Both the position numbers and the translations under genes were made by a program. A stretch of DNA of 64,000 nt, taken from Pyrrhoderma lamaoense. Taxonomy: Eukaryota; Basidiomycota; Agaricomycetes; Hymenochaetales; Hymenochaetaceae. Location: assembly GCA_002794735.1 (NCBI GenBank), contig NBAZ01000004.1, positions 186,001 to 250,000 of the forward strand. Reading direction: 5' to 3'. Under the pieces are notes generated by a model that saw nothing but the letters and a program-made list of their open reading frames with translations, was not told the DNA's origin and made no database searches. Shown piece after piece: positions 56,653 through 64,000 of the stretch; position 1 is the first letter of the stretch, and each line of letters begins with the position of its first letter.

Positions 56653-59600
56653 ATGCTGCATGCTACCAAGCGTTTTAACCCGTTACCACCACCTCGTGGC
56701 AGTCACAATGTGCCTCTTTTCATCTCCTTTCTCTCTCAGCAGCACCGTGCAGCACACTCGGGTAACTTTTATTACATCCCTATTACGCTTTGCCTTGCTC
56801 AACTCTTTCTAAGGTACTTATCCTTCTCGCACACATGATTGCGGCGCTCTTAGAGCCAGGGATGCAGATAGAAGTGTCGTACTAACTGGTTGGATTCTTC
56901 CGCAGAGGTACGTGCCTGCACTTCAATTTACTCGGTTGCACTATAACTTACTTTACATTTGATTAGAAAGATATCAAACTCTCTTTCATTTTTCACTCTG
57001 AAAGACTCATATGGAACAACACAGCTAGTAGCAAACAGGAAAACTTCAAAGCATTCTGATGTGCTTGATAAATTGGCAAATGTGCCTATTGAATCTGTTG
57101 TTCTTATTCAGGGATCTGTTCATTTGCGTCCGCCAAAGGACCAGAGGAAGAATGTAAGCCTACTTCTTTGCCTTTTGGTTTTTAAAAAAAGAAATCATGA
57201 GCAATAAAACACTTCTGGAGAACTCCTATTTTCCTCCCTTGTGGGATCCATTTATGGGGCGAAACCCTCAAAGTCAATCCTGCTCGAAAATTGGCCGAGA
57301 GAAGCGCTTTCCTGACTTATTATATGAATACACACCAGATCTAATGCCGATCTTGGATTCCATTCCTCGCTTAGATCAAAGCCATCAATTGTGATCTTTA
57401 GCACTTGTTTATAGTCTCTCTCGGAGCGTTTAGGAATTTCCCTTAAGCTCTAATACTGGTCCTAATCACGGTTTAATCTTCAGGATTTAACAGGCGAGGT
57501 GGAGGTGATCGTCGACGACTTCACAGTCCTAAATGAAGCTGATCATAGTTCAATGCCATTCTTGCCTTCGGATAGTCAGAACATTGTGAGTTCTTCTTAG
57601 GCGGCCCGAGTGAAGACGGCTTGAGCATATACAACTCCACATCATTCTTTCATAGGCAAACGATGAATTGCGAGCACGCTTTCGACATCTTGACCTCCGG
57701 AGGCAATGTCTTACGGAGAATCTCCGTAAAAGGAGCCGAGTCGTGCATGCTGTACGCGATTTTCTGCACGGAGAAGGTCAGTCAGAAGCCCATGATGACT
57801 CACCCTTTGACTGATCAAAGTTCTCGGTACTTTCTTGAACATACTTCCAGATTTCGTAGAAGTGGAAACACCCTTACTCCTGAAATCTACCCCTGAGGGA
57901 GCCCGAGAATTCTTAGTTCCCACCCGTCTTTCTCAGCAGAGTACCAGCAACTCTTCTAAAAGGATACCCCAGTTTTTCTCTCTCGCACAGTCACCGCAGC
58001 AACCGAAGCAGCTCCTTATCTGTTCTGGTGCTGTTGACAAATACTTTCAAATTGCACGATGCTTTCGTGACGAGGATGGGAGGAAAGACCGGCAGCCTGA
58101 GTTCACGCAAGTGGATCTAGAAATGGCTTTTGTTTCTTGGGGTGACAAAACTTCCCTAGAAGCTGGCGATGGCTGGCGAATCGGTGGCGTCGAGGTGCGA
58201 AACACGATCGAAGCACTTATTCGACGTGTATGGCTTGCAGCGAAGGGCGTTGCAGAGAGTGAGGCTCTTCCAACCCATTTCCCGATAATGCGTTATATTG
58301 ATGCCATGAATCGTGTGTGTCTTTCTGATTGTCGGAAATGTGAATTTATTTCTAAGTAATTTTTTCGTCCAATTAGTATGGCTCTGACAAACCCGACACA
58401 AGATTTGGTTTGGAGGTACGTTCAAGGGCTAATTTGAGCACCTCTTGTTACAAATCTAACTTGAAGCTGCACTGAACAGATTGAGGATTTAACTCCGCTT
58501 CTTCCGCCTAGTGTCCAAACTTCTATTAGCTCCGCAGGTAATATTATTGAGTACTTCGTTGTACGTAGCGATGACCCTGTCTTCTCAAAGGCAGCGAAAG
58601 CCTGCCGGGTTGAACGTTTAGACGGTGTTGTGAGTGATTTGGATTAGCATGCATTCCCCATCATCTCTTACTCTTACTCATACTCATAATCTCTGCTCAG
58701 GAATCATTTCGTATTAGCGAGAATAACATAAAAACATGGCCAGGAAAGAGTTCTATAATCAGGGCGGACGTCTCTTCCCCCTGGGAAGTGGACGTGGATG
58801 TAAGCCTTTTATCTGATAAACTCCGACTAAGCCCCGGGGACTATGTTTGGATTTCTTGTAGAAGAGCTGTTGCCGAGGTCCGTTCTAGCCTGGAATCTAA
58901 TGTTAATAGGTTTATCTGAAGCTGGTGTTCTAGGGCGGCTCTACAGCTCTAGGAAGGGCACGACTTCGTATTGGCCAAGTGGCAGAAAGTCTTGGTACAT
59001 TTATCCCCCCAAGCAAACCTCATCTACTTTGGGTCACAGAGTTCCCTCTCTTTACTCGAGCTGATGATGACAAAAATTTCCTGGCTAAAGGACGTTGGAG
59101 TAGTTCCCATCATCCTTTCACTGCACCTATGGCGGAAGATATAGATAAACTAATGAGTGGAGACTTTGCTTCTGTAAGTGCTACTAATGCGAATTCAAAT
59201 TTTCCATTAAGCTAAGAGATTGCTGACGCGGTCTGGATTTCTTACCTCTCACTAACGATTATGTTCCTGGCGATTGAACGGTGATTCTTGTGTGGCTTTC
59301 TGACATGTGATGCGAATGATATCGTTCGAAACAACAAACTATAACGTTTATACGGTTAATTCCTTTTTATTTCCTCACCACTGTGGCACCATTGTGGCCT
59401 TTGCCCGGATTCTCGTCTTCTAGGTCCGCGGACAACACTATGACCTCGTATTGAATGGCGTTGAGATAGGGGGCGGGTCTGTCCGGGTACATGATCCAGA
59501 CATGCAAGAATATATTTTTACTCACGTCCTCCAGGTATGCTCTTTCTTTACTTAAAAAGAAGAAGGGGTGATCTAACAACCTGTTTCTTCCGAACGTTTA

Positions 59601-59947
59601 TCCATTGTTCCAACGGCAACTAGTTAACTGAACAAGAGAAGGCTTCGTTTGGCCATCTATTGCATGCACTTCGTTGTGGTGCTCCGCCTCATGGAGGTAT
59701 TGCTTTAGGTACATCAAAAAAATTTATCGCTTTGATCATCTAAGAGAAAAAAAATATTGAATACTAAAAAATTGTTCTAACTCACGTTGCAGGTTTAGAC
59801 CGACTTGTGGCAATGCTATGTAATACACAGACAATTCGTGACGTTATAGCGTTTCCGAAAACAGGGGCTGGTACGGACACGTTTTTCAGAAGCCCTTCTC
59901 CAGTTAGCGATGAGGTTCTTGCTCAATACGGCCTCAAGGCGATATAA
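56653..59947 (+). CDS. Mitochondrial aspartyl-tRNA synthetase
   Basis: About twelve exons. [20 protein letters not shown] is a basic, acid-free leader (mitochondrial import). The anticodon-binding domain: [41 protein letters not shown]. Class II catalytic core: [40 protein letters not shown] (motif 1 region), [20 protein letters not shown] (motif 2), [23 protein letters not shown], a bacterial-type GAD insert ([11 protein letters not shown]), [30 protein letters not shown] and motif 3 [14 protein letters not shown]. The GAD insert shows it is the bacterial-like mitochondrial enzyme. Two introns are unusually long (57154-57483, 59174-59423). Confidence 0.95.
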
Positions 59948-60225
59948 TATATATGTTAGGGGTACAGTTGATAATTGATTCCATTAATTTTTCAAACACA
60001 TGGTATTCGTATCAAGGGATGGAAAGAGAACAAATAGATACTAGATACAGTAACAACAGGTTAATCACAGTAAACACAATTTTGCAGAAAAGAAAATGGT
60101 GAAGTAGCACAGGGTTGTGACATAAGAATGATATGGGATTAGAGAAATAGCTTATAGGAAAACAAGGAAGGGTTAAGTTTCAATAAAAAGGAGGAGAATA
60201 TAAGTGTCCATAGTATTGAAATTGT

Positions 60226-62087
60226 TTATAACGATACACCTGTGGATATAGATCGTTCACGTAACGTATCTGGAGAGCTAAGTTCATTCTCATACTCATC
60301 TGACGCTCTTGAATCCTCTCCATCTGCGCTATCTTCAACCTTTCGTACTTCATCATGCAGCGTCACTGAACTTTTTGTCTCGTGCGACCCCCAAATTGGA
60401 TCAAATGAATGCCTCCCTCCGTTCGTGATTGTATCCACGTCCAATGGTCGTAAAGTATCCATACTAGGATCCTTGATATGAGTAGTGCCAGACTTTGACG
60501 CAATTGATGACAAAAGTCCGCGAGCAGATTCATTATCAGGCTCAGCTCCGATGTCAGAGGACGAAGAAGCACCTTCACTAATAACAGAAAGAGACTTCCG
60601 TAACTTTGACTCCGCTTTTCTCGCAACCCCAGGGCTCTTTGTGGGTGACAACGGGGAACTCCCAGACCCGGCAGGATAAGAATTCCGACGCATACTTGGT
60701 GGGGAAATAGCACGATTAATTGTAACAGTTGATGTACTTTTTGCTGATAGGGGTGGGCTAGGTATTGGCGAGTGAACATCCGCCCAAGTATTAGAGTCAC
60801 CGAGTTCCTCATGTTGGGCCGTCCAAGAAACGCCGCTCTGACTTGAGGTAAAGGATGCTGATGGGTCAATATCTTCTGTAGCAGTCTTGGGGAAGGTGTT
60901 GCTGACGGGTTGAAAATAGATAAGGGCGCTAAAATACTAAAAATTTGATCCTCCGGTTTAGGAGGACCATATGAATCGAACGGATCAGGTATGGATTGTA
61001 ACATTGGCTCAATAACAGGGTCAGATGCCTTAGCAGTGATTCGGTCAATAACATCCAGTGTCGACCGAACTACTAGTGAGACCTGAATATTGACTGAGCA
61101 AGACTCTTTATGAACAGTAGATATCAACCTCCAACATACCTTCCCTTGAACAAAATCCCAGGTCTCTTCTTCATGATCTAGTATTTCCTGATAGTGTGCC
61201 ACTCGTAGATCATCAAGCTCTTCTACCTGTCTCTGTAATACACTTAGAGCTTCTCTGAATGTTTGCAAATCTAAAATTATCCATTTTGAGAAATTTCGAA
61301 TGTATATAATAACTCGGGACACGTACTCCTATTCTTCTTCCTCCCTAGATTCATGTTCTCCATTTCTGTTTGTCGAATGATTCTTGATTTCTCCCTCAGC
61401 GCTTTTTCATAAGAAACAGATCTTTCCTTTGGAACTGTCAGCACACAAATGACACACAACAGATTGAAAACGTACCGAGACCGTTGTACGGTATGTATCC
61501 AGGTGCTGTCGAAGGGGCCTCTCAAATTGTTTATCAATTGAATCACTCTAAACCCACAAAAATGTGATTAGCATCAAGAAGAACACTTTAATCTCATAAA
61601 ACTAACCAGAACATGCCAATGGTTTCCCATTAAGTGATGTAGACCAGAAGCGGCCAGAAGGCGCGAACCAGACTGATACGAAGTTCCCTTTAGACTAAAG
61701 CTAATTAGCTATCAAGTTATCTATTTATTGAATAGGAACACACCTAGCACACATAGACATGGCGTCAGCAAGGCCGGCAGTGGCTTTGGACATGTGCAGT
61801 AGTGCATCCCGATAGGTCGCAGAAGCACCTAACAACTGAAACCAAGTGCTATCATTAAAACTACTTACGCCTAGAAACTATAAGACTTGAAGAAAGCTTA
61901 CATTCTCATAAGCTTGTAAGCTAGATTTCAAATCTGCCCTAGTTATAATCTTTTCTGGTCCTGCAGTACCGAAATTCATCTGTGAAGCTTGCGTGGCTTC
62001 TGAGAGAGTTGGTGACGGTGGACCTGGAGCAACGGCGGTTGCATTTTGATTAAGAGTAAGCGTTCGTAACGAGCGTGGGCGAGGCAT
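60226..62087 (-). CDS. BAR-domain protein, IVY1-like
   Basis: The start MPRPRSLRTLTLNQNATAVA is the first ATG of the conserved frame (the open frame continues upstream without ATG). A helical region follows: ITRADLKSSLQAYENLLGAS, YRDALLHMSKATAGLADAMS, HHLMGNHWHVLSDSIDKQFE, RPLRQHLDTYRTTVSERSVS, YEKALREKSRIIRQTEMEN, LQRQVEELDDLRVAHYQEIL. This is a long antiparallel helix pattern as in BAR domains; the closest family I recognise is fungal Ivy1, a phospholipid and Rab7/Ypt7-binding vacuole protein. The last 240 residues are Ser-rich with DPFDSYGPPKPE. The frame breaks near 60889-60892 (ATPSP to KTATEDIDPSA); one extra C restores it. Confidence 0.75.
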
Positions 62088-62625
62088 GTCTAGCCGAAAA
62101 TATTGTGATCTGGCCCCGTCTTCGTCGAGATTCAAGTTGTGCAAATACGAGCGGTAGGGGCTTACTTCGCAGCTGCGGCTACTTTAGGTATTGCCTCGCC
62201 GGAGATCACTGCGCGGAGGGTTCGACTACACGATAACTCATTTTTCTTATTATCAAAGGCTTATGATTAACTAAATCTGTCTGGTATATCTTCTACTCTC
62301 TTGATTGAGTCGAATGACCCTCATCCAAACATGTAATTTTAATTATTTCGACTTATTAAGTCTCTGACTTTAGCTCAACTACCCGCTCATAAATGCATAG
62401 TAATCTCAATCTTCCGAAGTTATCCTAGAAGTGAAAACGCCTATGCTTCTATTACGATTATGATCAATTATTAGATGCACGAGATGCAAATTATTTATAC
62501 AGAACCCACAGTATGTGGGTGACAAAATAATATGATGGGCTAGGGCTACATACACGGTGCTATTAACTATTTGTGTTGAGCGAGATGAAGAAACACAAAC
62601 TTACATTGACTTAGGTTTGAGTAGA
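62088..62625. other. Intergenic region
   Basis: 538 bp upstream of the BAR gene and downstream of MRPL19. No conserved frame or RNA recognised. Confidence 0.4.
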
Positions 62626-63147
62626 CTATGAGCGAACACCGGCGGAGATTGAAGTCATTTTTTCTGGTGAATCTCGCAAGTAAAACAACTTTGCTCTCCT
62701 CATTCTCTTTCCCGTCCGTCCTCCTTCTCCACTGGCCCGCTGAACGACAGTAATCTTCTGCAAATCTGGAGAATTGACGAAAATCTGCATTTCTACACCA
62801 ATTTTCTGCACAACGTTGCGGAGAACGAAGCTCGTATGAGGCCCTCGACGCCGGATTGACATTAATACACCAGAAAATGAAAATGGTGCTTGTTGCGTGT
62901 GTACTGTTAAGACAGAACCAGGTAGCAATCTTTCTGGGTGCCGTCTGCTGAAAAGCACATCGACCATATGTCGTTTTTCTGGAGCCACGAGCGTTTTACG
63001 AAGGTGTTCCATGAGTCCCCGGCCTTTCCTCAAAGCATCGGTCGGAGGTAAAGGTGCATCAGCAACCGTCGCAACCTTTGAGAAAGGATATACAGTTGAA
63101 GTTGTTGACATCTGCCTACGGGCCCATCTTGCAAAATGAGAAAGCAT
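62626..63147 (-). CDS. Mitochondrial ribosomal protein bL19m
   Basis: One exon, 173 residues. A basic leader MLSHFARWARRQMSTTSTVY (mitochondrial import) precedes the L19 core: LFSRRHPERLLPGSVLTVHT, then FSFSGVLMSIRRRGPHTSFV, LRNVVQKIGVEMQIFVNSPD and RMRRAKLFYLRDSPEK. The end YLRD is the usual L19 C-terminal signature. In the large mitoribosomal subunit L19 lies near the subunit interface. A second mitoribosomal gene besides bL16m; the two are not clustered. Confidence 0.93.
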   Translation of the reverse strand: MLSHFARWARRQMSTTSTVYPFSKVATVADAPLPPTDALRKGRGLMEHLRKTLVAPEKRHMVDVLFSRRHPERLLPGSVLTVHTQQAPFSFSGVLMSIRRRGPHTSFVLRNVVQKIGVEMQIFVNSPDLQKITVVQRASGEGGRTGKRMRRAKLFYLRDSPEKMTSISAGVRS

Positions 63148-63525
63148 CCCCTACCGCAAGCGACTGTCGAGTGTTTAAGTTTTGAGTCTGAGAACTGAGA
63201 GTTACCAGTATTAGACCACGTTCAGACTAAGAGAATGACTGTGTCGATCATTTTCCTAATAAAGTCGCTAAAGAGCAATACTGATATTAATAATAGTCAC
63301 TTTTATTATACTGTAACTGTGTGACAGAAAGTAATATGAATTCTATTACTATCTTGTTAAGTAAGTTGATAGTAAGAGCAATAGTTATCTATATTTCAAA
63401 CAAGTACTATTTTGTAGACTTAAGACTTAAAATTTAAAACTGACATGATCATAGTATACATACAAATGACATGCTGATATAAAAAATGCTAGTCCATTTC
63501 GATATTATCATTAGTGAGGAAACAT
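63148..63525. other. Intergenic region
   Basis: 378 bp, AT-rich (long A/T runs around 63420-63490). No feature recognised. Confidence 0.4.
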
Positions 63526-64000
63526 TTATAGTGATTTCTCTACAAGCTCATGCAAGTTAGGGATGCGAGGTTCAAACCGAACTCGGAAAGGTTGTGGGTG
63601 GGCATTTCCGGTGTCAGTAAAGGCTAGGCTATCTATGGGGGACGATGGGTCTTCAGAAATATTAAAGGCCCAGAATAGGTATGCAGTATTAATAAATACT
63701 GATCGATTTGCAACATGCTGTCCTGGGCAAACGCTGTTAATAGGGTTTAGTTAGTAGATCTACTTGCAACAATGAGATATTGACACACCGACGTCCAAAA
63801 CCGAAATTAAAGAATTTGATCTTTTCGTTTATCTCACCAGTTTCTGTAAGCCAGCGCGTTGGACGGAATGTTTCAGGTTCAGGATAGAAATCTTCATCTA
63901 GGCCAAGGGCCCTACAATGATGTGAGAATATAATTCTATACTTTACTATGATCACATTACCAATGGTTGGGGATAACTGTAGCACCTTCTGGGATGCGAT
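63526..64000 (-). CDS. Cytochrome P450, 3' part (cut by window end)
   Basis: Three C-terminal exons. The sequence IPEGATVIPNHWALGLDEDF, YPEPETFRPTRWLTETGEIN and FNFGFGRRVCPGQHVANRSV gives the PERF-like region (FRPTRW) and the heme loop FGxGRRxCPG with the axial Cys; the intron splits the loop between Arg and Val. It ends LVEKSL. The N-terminal half (membrane anchor, I- and K-helix) lies beyond position 64000. A fungal CYP64/CYP5144-like group is plausible but not established. Confidence 0.92.

Noticed and set aside
57197..57394. 65-codon frame inside the long AspRS intron
   Set aside because: No AspRS homology; conserved exons on both sides join without it.

Overview
The window is nuclear DNA from a filamentous basidiomycete, most likely an Agaricomycete. 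Nearly every gene is broken by several 45-70 nt introns with fungal GT/AG borders. Gene content is purely eukaryotic: spliceosome, Pol II regulators, mitochondrial ribosomal proteins and F-box proteins. A DUF6699-type protein and Zn2Cys6 regulators are typical of mushroom-forming fungi. I found no operons, CRISPR arrays, phage or transposase genes. Most reading frames below were rebuilt by hand-splicing conserved exons.

Layout. 0.8-2.7 kb: Zn2Cys6 regulator. 3.4-9.1 kb: ATG14-like autophagy subunit, NAA38 (NatC), mitochondrial bL16 and splicing factor PRP3. 9.3-13.4 kb: mismatch-repair ATPase MSH2 in 23 exons. 13.5-18.7 kb: tRNA m5C methyltransferase TRM4, an acidic EF-hand-like protein and a DUF6699 protein. 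19.0-19.2 kb: a U2 snRNA gene on the minus strand. 19.6-27.4 kb: GTP cyclohydrolase II (RIB1), a single-pass membrane protein with a PY motif, FMC1, a SIRT5-type sirtuin, a mitochondrial-looking orphan and a PP2C phosphatase. 28-48.3 kb: a metabolic block with an amino-acid permease, a secreted M24 peptidase, a membrane M28 peptidase of the glutamate-carboxypeptidase-II type, a Gfo/Idh/MocA oxidoreductase, a tail-anchored class-3 aldehyde dehydrogenase, an acyl-CoA dehydrogenase and a second Zn2Cys6 regulator. 49.2-64 kb: PAB2, SmF, NC2-beta (Dr1), a MAK32-like PfkB protein, phosphopantetheinyl transferase, an F-box protein, mitochondrial AspRS, a BAR/IVY1-like protein, mitochondrial bL19 and a cytochrome P450 cut by the window end.

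Two themes stand out. Spliceosome parts are frequent (PRP3, SmF, U2 snRNA), and the introns themselves show unusual structure: two 7-nt microexons and two GC-AG introns. Second, at about 13 places a conserved protein continues perfectly only if exactly one base is added, usually in a short homopolymer. The errors are always in the same direction, so this looks like systematic under-calling in the assembly rather than pseudogenes; it breaks naive gene models throughout the window. I saw no convincing undescribed multi-gene system.
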